In this document: piece after piece, positions 11,399-23,540 of the stretch
Layout of the letters: every line of letters starts with the position of its first letter
How positions within the stretch are numbered: position 1 is the stretch's first letter
Assembly (NCBI RefSeq): GCF_019320115.1
Contig: NC_089593.1
Location: forward strand, 10,550,386 to 10,614,385
Direction of reading: 5' to 3'
Length of the DNA stretch: 64,000 bases
Origin: Miscanthus floridulus
Lineage: Eukaryota > Streptophyta > Magnoliopsida > Poales > Poaceae
Position numbers and translations under genes: made by a program
Notes under the pieces: model-generated
The model's input: only the letters and a program-made list of their open reading frames with translations
The model's database searches: none
What the model was told of the DNA's origin: nothing

Positions 11399-13952
11399 AT
11401 GTTGAGCCACACTGGTGCAATCCTGCACACCTTGCATAGGCTCTTCAAGCTGGACACTGTTACTCATGTCGCCAGTGTAGAGCTGTGGGTGCTGCTGACG
11501 ACGGTGCTGCTGGTGCTGCGGTTCGTCCTCGACTTCCAGGGGCCATGGTTCGGGAAGCCGGGCAGCATGAGGATGCTTATTGTGCTCAACCTGGAGACAC
11601 TGAACCAAAGCTTGGTGATCTACACCATGGGACTGATGCAGCTGTCGGGCACCACGAAGGTGAACGACTACTTCCAGGTGTGGGCGGTGCTGCTGGTGAC
11701 CCTGCAGTACAGCGTCAAGATCGGGCGCCCCTACACCAGGTCCAAGCAGGTCCCATTGCTGGACCTCATGTCCTCCTTGTGGTCAGCAAATCTCCTCCGG
11801 GTGCAGACCTTCCCCCTCCTTAAGATCCCTCTCTGGACGATCTGGTCCCTGAACGCAGTTCGCATCATTGTGGTCTTCGTCAGCTCCAGTAAAGGGGAGA
11901 CAAGTAACCAAGAGAGCATGAGGCTGGTGAGCGAGTACATGAGGTACGAGGACACGCTCTCTGCATCTGCATCTGCTGGCCCCTTTGATGCCCTTGGTGG
12001 TGGTGATGGTGAGCAGCACAAGACTATTATGAGCGGGTACAAGTATGTGGTGCATGGCGAGCACCGCGTGCTTGAGGAAGTCCAAGACGCCGGCCGGCGG
12101 CGGGAGGGAAGAAGAAGAATAGCAAGCGGCGGCGACGTGGGAAGGTACAAGATCCGATTGGATCCAGATGGAGACCACAGGGAGAAGCTCGTCACCGTGG
12201 AGAAGATATGGGACGACACCGACACCAGCAGCGACAGCGAGCAGAGGAGCAGGTGGTTGCTGGGAGGCACAGCCGACCCGGGCAACCAGCTCAAGGACCT
12301 GTGCCTGTCGTTCGCTCTGTACAAGCTGCTGCGCCGCCGGTTCTATGATCTCCCGATGCATGAGCTGTCTAGCCGGCGGGGGAAGGAGAAGATGGGCAGG
12401 CTCGTCGTCGACTACGTCCTCGGGGAGCACCCCGAGAGGGCTTTCCGCATCACGGGGACGGAGCTGTCCTTCCTCCGAGACCTGTTCTACAGCAAGCACG
12501 CCACCATGTTTGCTGGCGGGCTCTGGGTACCAGTCCGGAGCCTGCTGCTGTCTCTGTGCCTGGCCACGGCGACGGGGTACATCGCCTACCCTGCCCGGTA
12601 CATACCGGAGAGGATGGATCCAGCGGACCGGAACAGGATCACGCACGGCGTGTTCATCACCCGCCTCATGGTCGCCATCATCGTCCTCAAGGAGCTCCTG
12701 GAGATTTTTCTCTACGTGTCGTCGCGGTGGGCCAAAGTTCTGATGCTGTGCAAGTACGTCCAGGTCCCGCGACCGGTGCCGGTGGTGGTGGAGTGGGTGA
12801 TGAGGTTCCTGCTTTTCTTCGGCGACAAGGAGGCCCAGTGGGACCGGAAGATCTGTGCCGTCCGTCAGCAAAATCTTCTGGTTCAGGTTCCTGTGCTGGT
12901 GCTCATCGTCTCCTTTTGGAAAGTAACCATTTCACAACCCCGTCGGGGTGTAAGACATGGAAAAATCTACCTGACGGATTACACCAAGACTGCGATATTG
13001 GACTCCATCAAGAACTTGAAGCAGGCGGAGGAGCAAGGGCGGCTAGGGCTGCTGGATAGCTACTTCTCCAACGCCTTCGCCGGATCATCAAATGATGGCG
13101 AGAAGAAGGTGGAGTGGCCATGCTGCTGTGACTGTGACCTCAAGGTAGACACCCACATCATTTTGGTCTGGCACATCGCGACCTGCCTCTGTGAGATCTA
13201 CTTCTTCGACGAGGTGAAGGAGCTCAGCGCTGTGCAGCGCCGGTGTCGTCCGCGGCCGTTGGGGACGACGATGGTGCTGGAGCGTCCTGGGTGGTATGAG
13301 CAGTACGAAGCTGCTGTCAGCTTATCCAACTACTGCGTGTATCTGGTAAGAAAGACACTGGTGCCCGACAATCGCCTCGTTGCCTGGAAGGTGCTTGATG
13401 AGGTAATCAAAGAAATCAACCACGTTACTATTTGCCCGCCGAATCGGAACGGTGTATGGCTATTGAAAGATGTGTACAACTGCCTTATGGAGACGGTTAA
13501 CACAGAGCAGCCCAGCTGCAAGAAGAAGCCTGATCATTACCCTGACGACGACGTCGACGTGGAATCAGTAACGACGACACAAGGTGACCATCAAGTGGAA
13601 GAAGATGATGATGACGACCACGGTCTCGACATCGGGTGTTCCTTGACACGAATGGGTGCAGTGCTTGGAAAGAAGCTGACGGGGGCCGTACCCTGGCGAC
13701 GCAGCAGGCCTCTGGAGGGACCTGGCCACCTTCTGGACGGGGTTCCTCCTCCACTTGGCGGCGAACACGGGGGCGGCCACGCACGGGAAGCATCTCGCCG
13801 GCGACACCGAGCTCATCACACACCTCTGGGCGCTGCTTACACACGCCGGCTTCCGTGGGAACGCCATCCATGGCGAGGAGGGCCTAGACGAGGAGGGCAT
13901 CCCGGATATCGACCGTGGCCACCAACTCATAATGAAAAATAAATTAATATGA
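11399..13952 (+). CDS. DUF4220/DUF594 family membrane protein, intronless, frameshifted near its C-terminus
   Basis: This is a grass-expanded family of plasma- or endomembrane proteins of unknown role. From the ATG at 11399, transmembrane-like segments lie at about residues 27-46, 57-80, 92-108 and 135-163 (DUF4220 part). A charged linker follows, then the conserved LKDLCLSFALYKLLRRRF segment, two more hydrophobic segments (about 375-440) and HIILVWHIATCLCE in the DUF594 approach. The C-terminal DUF594 motif (DTELITHLWALLTHAGF) is present but in the +1 frame, ending at 13952. One extra base in a G-run at about 13681-13685 explains the shift. Unshifted translation instead runs into a Pro/Arg/Gly-rich tail that stops at 13942. 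Either a pseudogene or a one-base sequence error. Its promoter space is occupied by a retrotransposon LTR. Confidence 0.8.
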
Positions 13953-14529
13953 TCAGTATTCGAATCCTAGCGCCGCGCGCGCCAGCATCTATCTATATCC
14001 GTGTCGTCGTTTGTTTTTATTTCTTCTGCCTTCTCGTGTTAATTTGTTGCTATTGTAACTTTATACGTTTATTATCATCATCATCACCATGTCATCTCAT
14101 ATACTATGAAAGAGAGGTTTTTTTTTAATGAGACACTTCTTCTTTAGTACCTTCCATCTGAGCCTTCCATCATTTAGCGATAAAATGTAAAAAAAAATTA
14201 AAATTTTGACACTCAGAAAGTTACGACTTTATCTTTTGTTTGTTTTAAATCTGCCGAAGTCCTAAACCCTCATTTTGTCCTATTATATCACGTTGAGTAT
14301 AGACGGCGGCGGCCTTTCGTTTGTTTTATTTTTTGAACTTTTTCCCATCCATCACGTTTCGTTTTTGTTTTGTTTTTTTTTTTCCTTTTTTCATCTTTCT
14401 TGGATTTATTTTTCCAAGAGCTATTGAACCATTGGCATTCTCTAAAAAACAAGATTTCTAGCATAAAGCCATCGAATGTCCTTATGATTAGAAACAAAAC
14501 TTACTCATATTAAAACTGAATCAACTGAT
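13953..14529. other. 3' flank of the DUF594 gene, no gene seen
   Basis: This is AT-rich sequence with an AATAAA overlapping the gene end (13938-13944) that could serve as a poly(A) signal. The rest is T-runs with no recognisable feature. Confidence 0.5.
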
Positions 14530-14620
14530 CACTATTACAGAAAGGTCACCACTGCCGGGTTAGAACCTCCTATTACCGCTGATTTTGGCCCTTGGCGGTG
14601 AAATATTTAAGGCAAAATTT
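14530..14620 (+). mobile_element. CACTA-type terminus, orphan or partner not found
   Basis: CACTATTACAGAAAGG starts at 14530, followed by CACTGCCGGGTT and CCTTGGCGGTG. CACTA elements of grasses start with CACTA and have similar GCCGG/GGCGG subterminal motifs. I found no matching inverted end nearby, so this may be a remnant. Confidence 0.35.
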
Positions 14621-15493
14621 GCTACAGGACTGCTAGCGGATAAAAAAAAGAACAGTTTGTTAGTGGACACCAACGTTGTTGTCAAATTTGCTTCCGGACA
14701 CCGCGTCCAATAAAAAAATCATTTCTTGCTTAGGAGGAGAGAGAACATCGGCGAAATATCCTTTTTACCCTTGACTCTTTCTTCTTCCCCATCTCGTTCT
14801 CTGCTCAGGCCAAGGCCCACCATGGCCGCGAGCTCGGAGCTCGCCGGTGCTCGGCCATGGAGGAGGCCTAAAAGGTCAGTTTGACCCTGAGCAGTTGCTC
14901 TGATCCTTTTCTGGTGTAGATGGGTGCTGCAGAGAACACATGAACTGCCACTTTAGGCATACTGCAAGTGTTGCAAAGTAAATATTGATGATGGAACATG
15001 GGGAGGTAAGTAATTTTTCTAAGCAAGGACAACGGGGTGGGGGCGGGGACGAATAGTCCCCACCTTGTCTGGTGGGTGGAGGGCCGAGGCCCAAAATGTT
15101 CGGCTTGGTGCCAATTACAATCCCAGAAGCAGGGAGGAGAGAGTGCTTACATCCAGACAATTGAACTCCGAAAACTTGAAAGAAGGGGGGAGGTTCTAGG
15201 AATACGACACTGCCAGAGGGTTGCGGTAGATTTGCAGACCATCACGAGACGATCCACGCTGGGCGGGAGGCCCTGGAACACTACATCATGATGGTGTTTC
15301 CACAATTGGCAGCAGCAAAACAGGAGTTAAGCAATTAGATTATTGTTAGCATATGCGTTCAGTTTCAGGTGTCTAATTCTGAACTTGTGGTACGGCAGCT
15401 AAAACCCTGAAAGAGTGGCCGTTGATCTTGAGCAGGAAACGTAACTGAACGTGGGCTTAGGCTCTCTGCTTGGCTGATCGGGTCGCGCATTCA
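14621..15493. other. Intergenic, nothing recognised
   Basis: No convincing coding region was found. A 35-bp imperfect palindrome centred on GAGCTCGGAGCTC lies at 14821-14860. Confidence 0.5.
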
Positions 15494-15502
15494 GGAGAGG
15501 GA

Positions 15503-15770
15503 CCTAATTTTTTACAATTTAGTCTCTTTTTTTAAGAAAATTTACGTTTGGTCTCTTGTGTGACTTAAACTCATCTTTGGACCCTGAGATTGGCGCCATG
15601 AGTCCTGCCACCCAAGTAACACGTCTCGGCGCCACAGATCTTGACTCCGAGGTGCCTGGCCGTACACAGCAGGGAATCCTAGATGACGTTGACGTGGCCA
15701 GTACCTCGGAGCCAGAATACATGGCGCCTAGCATACATTCACAGCGTGCGCCTGTACCCGCCTAACCGCA
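15503..15770 (+). repeat. Left TIR of the Mutator-like element
   Basis: It matches the inverse of 16757-17059 with scattered substitutions. The right TIR is longer by an extra palindromic GGCGCC-rich piece of about 45 bp. Confidence 0.85.
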
Positions 15771-16756
15771 TGTCTCCCTCCACTGCTCTTGTGCGCTACT
15801 ACTAGCCTACTACTTTACTCCTACCACTGGTAGTAACAGGAGTAGCAGAGCGCGTGAGGCGCGGGGGAGGAGGGCCATGCAATTAATGTCGCAAGGACTG
15901 ACGGCCGACCATTTCTACAGTGCTGGAGGACTGGAGGTACAACAAGGAATGAATGAAACAAAGCATGAAGCACAAACAAGAGCATGGAAGAGAGGGAAAT
16001 GAGACGCTTTTCTTGACTACCGGTTGCCACAAGGACCCTCAGATATCTAGGACAAAGGAGGATTCTTTCCTCAAACCAACAAGAAAGCCAGGCTGGATTC
16101 TTTCCTCACATAGTTCACCGAGAACGAGAGAAGAGAGAGGGAGAAAGGAGGAGAGAGGGAGAAGGGAGGAGAGGTGGATCGAGGTCACCGGAGTCGGGGA
16201 CGACGGACGAGATCAGTAGATCACGAGAGAGAGCTCAGATTCATCAGATCGTGGATGCGGCCGATGCGGCCGAGAGAGGGAGCAGAGATTGCGCCGCGGC
16301 GAGCCGGCGAGCGAGTGGGGATTAGGGTTAGGGTTGGGAGCGGACTGCGGAGCCGGCCGTCGGCGAGGCCAAGGCGACTGGGCGAGCGGGGCTTGGCTAT
16401 GCCACGGCGAGCGAGTGGGGAACTGGGGATTAGGGTTAGGGTTTGGAGCGGAGAGCGAAGCGGACGGAGAAGGAGAGTGGAGAGGTGAGGACTGAGGAGG
16501 CGAGGCGACGGGCGACGGGGGGACTAGGGAGCCGCTTATATGCGGGGGCGGGGTGCTGGCAGGCCGGGTCGTCACCAGGCTAGCTGCTCTGCAGTAGGCC
16601 GTGCCGTGCCGGCCCACATGCCTGGGGGTAGGCCCAGGCATGGCCTGCTGCTCCGGGCCGGGCCAGCCTGGGCCCGCTAGCCTCCGTGTCGGGCCGTGTT
16701 TGGGCCGGGCCAAAAAACTGGGCCTTGGGCCGACTGATGGGCTCGTGCTGCATGGC

Positions 16757-17059
16757 CAACTATAGGTACTGGCGTACGCTTTAAATGCATGCTCGGCGCC
16801 AGAATACATGGCGCCGAGCTCGGCGCCAAGATCTGCGGCGCCATGTATTCTGGCGCCGAGGTACCAGCCACGTCAACGCCACCTAGGATTTCCTGTTGTG
16901 CATGGTCAGGCACCTCGGAGCCAAGATCTGTCGCGCTGAGACGTGTTACCTCGGCGTTATGACTCATGGTGCCGACCCCAGAGTCCAAAGATGAGTTAAG
17001 TCTCTCAGGAGACTAAACGTAAATTTTCTTAAAAAAAGACCAAATTATAAAAAATTAGG
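16757..17059 (-). repeat. Right TIR of the Mutator-like element
   Basis: It is the inverse of the left TIR. It contains a duplicated palindrome around CAGAATACATGGCGCC and its complement (16795-16865). Confidence 0.85.
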
Positions 17060-17068
17060 GGAGAGGGA

Positions 17069-17502
17069 AACATGGGTGTGCCCGGCCCACCAGGTCAATT
17101 CTAGCCCTTGTCCCGCCCTGCGGAACAAGGAAATCGGCCCACTATAGTTATTGGGTATTTGCTCTGGGCTTGTTTACTGTCGTCGTTTTCCTCAGTGGCT
17201 TGTTTTTTTTTTTTTTTTTTGAAAGAATCCTCAGAGGCTTGTTAAGTTCCACTTAGTTAGTTAGGTGCTTTTGGTGGGCCAAATACTTCGGTTTGTTTGT
17301 ACTCTCAACATAGGCTAAGCAATTATTAGTCGCAAAATCCCCTAAAAAAATTATTCGTCGCAAAAAAAAGGCTAAGTAATTATTCCTGTCTATAATAAAA
17401 TGATCTGAAATCAAATGAAAAAGTAATAAATACAAAGCCGAGTTACAGACCACCCCAGAGCTACAATTGTCAAATAAAATTTATCTCTTATGAGTTTCCA
17501 TA
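17069..17502. other. Intergenic, nothing recognised
   Basis: AT-rich spacer with a T-run near 17205-17220. No coding or structural RNA feature seen. Confidence 0.5.
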
Positions 17503-17631
17503 TCTATGCTATAAAGGAGCGAATGAATTAGAGATTATCTGTCACCGCAAACACTCTCTACCCACCTTAGATCTCATCTCATCGACGGGAGGACTCACGA
17601 GAGAAGAACGACACAAACGTATGAAACACCA

Positions 17632-18225
17632 GTGTTTCACGTTGCGGATGACTCTTCCTCCGTGTTTTTTTCACCGACGAAATCTTTACCCACGCCCGCC
17701 GCGTCCCTCCGCCTCCGCAAGGCCACGCCGCCAACCGCTCCCTCCCCGTCCACTCGCCTTCACCCACGCGAGCCCCGCCCGTCCACCCTCGGCGGTTTCA
17801 TCGCGCTGCCTTCTTCACGCTTCTTCGCCACGCGACACCGTCGCCCTTCCTCACGCACGGGGAAACCACTGCGCTTCCTCGCTCCCTGCCGGGACGGACG
17901 AGGACGACGGACGCCCCTCCTGGTGACACAAGGACGTTGCGCCGCCGCCATCAAGGGCAGGGGCCTTCTCCTACCAGCGCTTCCCTCTCTCTCTCAACCA
18001 ACTGCTCCTCCGCTCGCGGCGGCGACGGCGAGGGAAGCCATTCCTTCCGTCTATCGGCCTCTGCCACCATCTCGCCTGCATCTCCGAAATCTGAATCTCC
18101 ACCAAGGATTGGTGAGAGGTATGGTTTACTACCTTCTGGATTGTATTTCTGCCTTCTGGATGTCTGACGGCCTGTTCCTGCGTTTTGGTTTTGGGACGGA
18201 TGAAAATCACATTATGTTTTCCTAA
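17632..18225 (+). pseudogene. Pro/Arg-rich ORF inside the Helitron, possible captured first exon
   Basis: A 197-codon frame of low complexity with no recognised domain. GC content falls sharply after about 18110, where a GTGAGAGG donor-like site occurs. This would fit a captured first exon plus intron. The product, if any, is unknown. Confidence 0.2.
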
Positions 18226-20639
18226 TGTTTACTGCAAATTGAGTTGGTACTGGCACGAAGTTGGCTGCTAAACCCACTGGCAAATTGTAATTGATTATTT
18301 GCACGAGTCTAGAATCTGTTTGCAATCTTTACAGTAAGACAGGAGAAGGCAAAAAAAAAAAAAGGTTTGTATATATGATTGTATGGAGGTATTTTGAATA
18401 GTTTAGTTAAAAGAGAGGAATCTGAGTTTTTCAGTTTTCTGAATGAATTTGCTGTTATGTGTCCCCCCTCTACTGCCATTGGTGTGTTCCCCATTCTTCT
18501 CTCTCTAATGTAACCCACCTGAATATTTTGCTCACCCTAGAAGGTGATTTCAAGGTTAGCTCCAATCTTATTGTACAGTTCAGCAGGCAAATAATATAAA
18601 ATTTGCAATGTATATGATTGAAGATATTATTATTATCAGTTTTGAGGATCTCTTTTGGGAAATTAACATATCTGAATTGGGTGTATGTTCGCTGATTATA
18701 TAATTTCTAAAGACCATGATGCTTATATTAAAATAGAACTGGTACTATATTCACTGCTGCTGCACATGAAAAAATTAACTATTTCTTCTAATGTGCTATT
18801 CATTCATGGTAACAGGCGAAGCTTTTGATGTTCATTGGAGAAATTTAAAAATTGGTCGATCAATTTCTAGGAAAAAAACATGATTGTGATGAAATGGAGA
18901 GGATGACACTTGCAGACTTGGCGACCGGGTGTCCACAAGGATATATTCTCATTCTCGACCAGAGATGCCATTGGTAAGAACAGCAGACAACAAATAACAT
19001 ACTTGCAATTTCATAAAAAAAAACTAGCTTTCATGTACTGTATAGCTTAGATAGATAGTGGCAGACATGCTACATCAATCAGGTTGTATGTACTATATAA
19101 TGCTTCTATACACAGACCAATGTGATTCCAACTGTCCTGACCACCATGTGCTTATTATAATGTTTCAGATTCAGATGTAGGAATGAGTAGGAGGACGTGC
19201 AAGGTAATCCGTGGACTGAGCAGGCGGACATGCAAGCTAACCACCTCACAGGTACGCCCTTGGATCTCACAACTCCTCCACCTCCCTGCCTAAGCTCGCC
19301 GATAGCATGCTCCAATTTGGCTCAGTCTTTTTTTCCTTATTATAAATTCCAAGCCCTAACTGCAAATCCAAAAATGTCCTTCACCTCCTACTCCCCTCGC
19401 TTAGAGATGCATTGCCAGCTTCTCCAAACAGGAAACTCTCCAAAGATATGGTGTTTTCATCAAAACAGAGCTGCTTCAAAAAGTTATTTGAGGGGTGCAG
19501 TTAGCCCACACACCATGCTTCTTTTAAAAAGAATAAAAGAACTTGCATTGACTACTATTGAAAGATAACTTTGGAGGTTGGACACTGGAGAATATATTAT
19601 TTTGTCTTTTTAAGAAACACTAACTAAAAAAACTAACTAAAAATGAAGAGCAAGTTTATACTGAAGTCCTCATACTACCTGGTATATACGGCCATTTTCA
19701 TATCATTTATTCCTTTTGTATTTGACTGGCAAGTTTCCTCCTAAGAGGTTGTTGTGGATAGTTATATAATTTTGGGTGCCTCTTGGCAAGTGTAGCTAAG
19801 AGGGGAAACAAGTACTTATGTTGCTTTAAAAATGCATGAAAGGAATTCTGAAATACCATAAGTTGATTTCTTTTTTCTGATTAGTCCAATGAGCAATCCA
19901 TAGAGATATATATGTACGCCAATTCCTTGACTAACTAATTTGAGTTGCAAGTGAGTTTTATAACATGATGTTTACTTAAAAATTGTTTCTTCTTGGTGCT
20001 GCTGAGGATTAAACTACTTTCTAAAAGGAGGATAAGTGGACCAAGGGGAGGAACACAACATGGATTGCAGGCAGTTATGGAGTTTCCATCCTAAAGATCG
20101 AGATTCTAAATAACATAAACTATGGCCAGTCTTGTAGAATTTCCAAATTTCCTTGGATTCATAATTCTTATTTGTGGTTCAACTCAGGTAAAGGCCACAC
20201 TATCTGGTGTGGGCAGCCAAAACCCAGTAATCTACTGGTGCACAACTTCTGATTTTACCTTGGGCTCAATTTTATACTAAGCAATTAGTATGAATTTGTT
20301 TGTTCAGTAAACTGTAATAATATGCTGCATATTTTACTTGAGAGGATTTCCTTTTTCCTTTCCCATTTCTGAAAGATTAAACATTTGTTCAGTTTATCAT
20401 TTGAAGTAAAAAGAAGCCAATGATAAAATTAATTGTGAGTCAAGGATTCTATAAAAGGTACTATTACTATTGTTAAACTTAGTCATTTTAGCTATCCACT
20501 TCCATTTCTGTTGTTCATAATTTTGGAATGGAGAGAGGGGGAGACAGAAGGAGAGGGAGGGAGGGAAAGACAGGGCTTAAGAGGTAGTTTTTTAATCTCA
20601 GTTACTTGTGACTCTGTTATTCCTTGAGGCATCAAGGAT

Positions 20640-21020
20640 AGTTATTCCAGTTTTTTTTTCCTGATAACTCAATCATGCTATGTAATAACAAGAGCTAGAT
20701 GCTTCTCTGTGATGCCGGTTTTTTTTTTCCAGATTACTGAACAATGCTAATATACTGTTTGCATAACCGTGGTAACTGAAACAACCTATTTTAAGATATA
20801 TGTATATATATGTGCAGTAGTTGTCAACTGAATACATGTAGTTCTTTTCAGTAAACTAATCCATGCTATGGAAAATCATCAACTAGCAGATGCTCTATAT
20901 GTTTTTTAATATAAATATAAATATTACTGAATCATGCTAATGTCCTGTTTTCAAAACCATTCTAACTGAAACGTGCTCTTTTCAGTATGTGCAGTAGTAG
21001 TTAACTGAATATAATATGCA
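20640..21020 (+). repeat. Imperfect repeats within the Helitron
   Basis: Related blocks containing ATTACTGAA-CATGCTAAT and TAACTGAAAC occur near 20733-20850 and 20925-21015, with a weaker third near 20650. Their role is unknown. Confidence 0.4.
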
Positions 21021-21872
21021 TGAGTTAGTCAGCAATATAGCATGTTTCTCGTTATCTAAAAAGAACATGTTCCCAATTGCTATAGTGTTCCTATGATTAA
21101 GTGCTATATATAGCTTCTCTGGTCCATTTTACCAAAACAATTGGCATTTCATTGAACGCATCACGCCTGCACATATACTATTTCTTCAAGAACTATGTAC
21201 CACAGGAGCTAAACCCTGGTAGATTCAATGGGTTAGATAATGCTTCGTGAATAAAAATAAACTAAAAAAAGAAGTACTTTTTGAACCACCTTTAGCTTAA
21301 TTTTAATGTACCAATTCTGATCAGTTACCTGTCAATACCAACCACACCTTTTGTGTTCATTTCTTTATATAACTTGACCTTCTAAATTTTGGCTGATGCA
21401 GTTCTCATGATTCAGATCTTTCATATTGCAAACGGCTGGTGGATGTGCCTACCGCCTACGACAATGGCAGTTGAGGAATAGTTTGATAACTACATGATGC
21501 AAAGTTTCTTTCCTTTATTTGTAGTTGCATTGATCATTATATGGTACAAATGGTTCTTTCCTTTATTTACACTGACTGAAAATGTTTCTTGGATCTGCAT
21601 GCAGGAAAGGGCTGAGGGGGTCATGATGGCATTCAAAAGCGACATACAGTAATAGTAATGACTCTTGTTTATATAGAACTGAAGGTGAAAATGAAATTAT
21701 GGTAAATGTAAAAAAAATTTACAAATGGTGGTACAGTTGCACTGTGGGTATGCATATATTGTTTTCCAATTATTGACATTTATGTATTTAATTTAACTAT
21801 TACAAAAGATTTTTGTTTTGGTATAGACATGTGCGGCACGCACGTGCCTATCCACTAGTATGAAAAGGTATG

Positions 21873-22279
21873 TGTCGGTGCGGGACCCACGGGATACCCC
21901 GCAAGGAAGGGAGAAGATCTACTCTAACTATGATTATTCCCATGTAATCTTAGTAGTAGTATTATTCTGTAATCCTACTAGGAACTCTCATTGTAAATCG
22001 ACTAGGATTCTGACCTCCTGACTATATAAAGGAGGGCAGGGCTCCTTAGATCGGGAGTTAGGAGAACAATTGTACGACAACACAACACTTTACAATCAAT
22101 CTAACGCAAAGGCTAACGCCGACTGGACGTAGGGTTGTTACTCGATCTACGACCTGAGGGTCCGAACCAGGATAAATCGACTGTCTCTTGTGTTAACCGT
22201 CGAGTTCCGCATACGCTGAAGCTCGAACATACTGCCCCGGGGACCCCCGTGGCAGGCTATCGGTGGTAAAACATCGACA
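21873..22279 (+). repeat. 5' LTR of the non-autonomous element
   Basis: Begins TGTCGGTGCGGGACCC and ends AACATCGACA. The TATA box is at 22022-22030 (TATATAAAG). Confidence 0.9.
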
Positions 22280-22727
22280 ACTGGCGCGCCAGGTAGGGGC
22301 TTTCGGCGACTTTGCATCCGGGAGCTCGACGGACCTCGACAACATGATTTTTTCGAAGGGATCAACCTTCATCTTTGGTTCGTGGATCTGCGAGGCAGGT
22401 GACGATGGCAAGCTTCAAGGCCGTCTCCTCGAAGATTCGGATCATCATCAAGACCTTTCCTTTCCGGCGACAACGACAGATCAGCTTATAGGAAGATTCG
22501 CGCAACTCATGATGTCCAATCCAACTCAGATTCTGCGGCTTCACGCATCAGATTCAAACTCAGGCTCCTGCTTCTGAGATGGAGTCCTACCCGAGTTCTT
22601 TCGGAAAAACCGAGTTCTTTTCCGACAAGGCTCCGGAACACGACATCAACCTATCAAGAATACAACTCGGAGTACACTCAGAGTACTTTAAAGAAGACGG
22701 GTCCTTTTTCTGTTCGATCTTGGCAAC

Positions 22728-23189
22728 ATGGCAACGTCTTATCAGGCACAGCTCGAAAGATCTCTTAATCTAGTTTCCGGAATACCACTGACAGGAGTTC
22801 AGGAAGGCCTCATACTAACCATGACATCTCAAGATTGCCTAGTCCACTGGCCGGGTCCTATTCCTAGAAGAAGCAATGCCCGATTAGTTGATGAGACAGC
22901 CGTTCTACCCTACCATAAAGGCAGTATGCTCTACGACACCGATGCCTCCACAGAAGACATCAACAACTCATGCAAGGCAGACATAGAAGCAGTACATGCC
23001 CGAGAAGTTTTTATGGTTCGACAATCACCGCTGATACCGCCACAAGCACCAGATGTCAGATCCTCAGATGAGTCAGAATCCAACATATCTCCCAATGCCC
23101 TGGAATACGATGGTGAGTCTGAGGGCCAGAAACAAGCCAGAGAAAGAAGAAATAAACTAAAAGAAGGTCGCAGACGCCGCGCTAGATAG
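22728..23189 (+). pseudogene. Gag-like ORF of the non-autonomous element
   Basis: A 153-codon frame ending in a basic R/K/E-rich stretch (GQKQARERRNKLKEGRRRRA). Further gag-like sequence continues in other frames to about 23390 (EELEAISHPNEEQERLRELL-like). It resembles the N-terminal part of Tat-type gag. It cannot encode a complete gag, and I infer no independent function. Confidence 0.5.
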
Positions 23190-23540
23190 CACAAAGAAGC
23201 CTAGATCAAGTACGAGACGGAATTAGCCAAGTACTGGCAAGAAGAAATACAATCAAGAAGCCGGAGAAAGACGAGCAGCTAGGGCACGCAATGCTCCATA
23301 TGATAAGATCTGAGAAGTGTTAGAAGAACTTGAAGCCATTTCACATCCCAATGAAGAACAAGAGCGACTCCGAGAACTTTTACGAACAACATCCTTAAAA
23401 GCACACGACGGAACGACCCGCTCTAGAATACCCGCCTGTTTCAGCCGGGCAAAAAGTACAAAGTCAAAGGAGGTCTGCTTTTGAAAGACTGGGGCCAAAC
23501 AAAAAAACCATACTCAGAGTAACCAAGTTGAGCATACCTG

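Larger units (their letters stand above)
15503..17059. mobile_element. Mutator-like element with long TIRs and 9-bp TSD
   Basis: Inverted terminal repeats of about 270-300 bp lie at 15503-15770 and 16757-17059, starting CCTAATTTTTTA. They are flanked by identical 9-bp target duplications GGAGAGGGA (15494-15502 and 17060-17068). Long TIRs plus a 9-bp duplication are the hallmark of Mutator-like elements. No transposase is present. The interior (15770-16757) is GC-rich, with GAGA-rich and GGGCC-rich stretches, and could be captured host DNA. Both TIRs read as related short ORFs (15556-15765 plus; 16988-16677 minus). Two copies of ATTAGGGTTAGGGTT occur at 16320 and 16429. Confidence 0.85.
17503..21858 (+). 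mobile_element. Non-autonomous Helitron
   Basis: The 5' end is TCTATGCTATAAAGG (17503) preceded by A. The 3' end is CTAG (21855-21858) followed by T. A perfect 6-bp stem hairpin (GGCACG, loop CA, CGTGCC; 21835-21848) lies six bases before CTAG. TC...hairpin...CTRR ends, insertion between A and T, and no target duplication are the Helitron hallmarks. I see no Rep/helicase coding sequence, so it would depend on another copy. The 5' part is GC-rich and exon-like; the rest is AT-rich and intron-like, which fits captured gene pieces. Confidence 0.65.

Noticed and set aside
11783..12871. 362-codon minus-strand frame and several plus-strand frames over the DUF4220/DUF594 gene
   Set aside because: Shadows caused by the high GC content of the real gene; no family motifs.
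16320..16445. Telomeric repeat array
   Set aside because: Only two short ATTAGGGTTAGGGTT pieces inside a transposon; not an array and not at a chromosome end.
22263..22577. 104-codon ORF at the start of the non-autonomous element
   Set aside because: It spans the LTR end and the primer binding site, so it is leader sequence rather than a gene.
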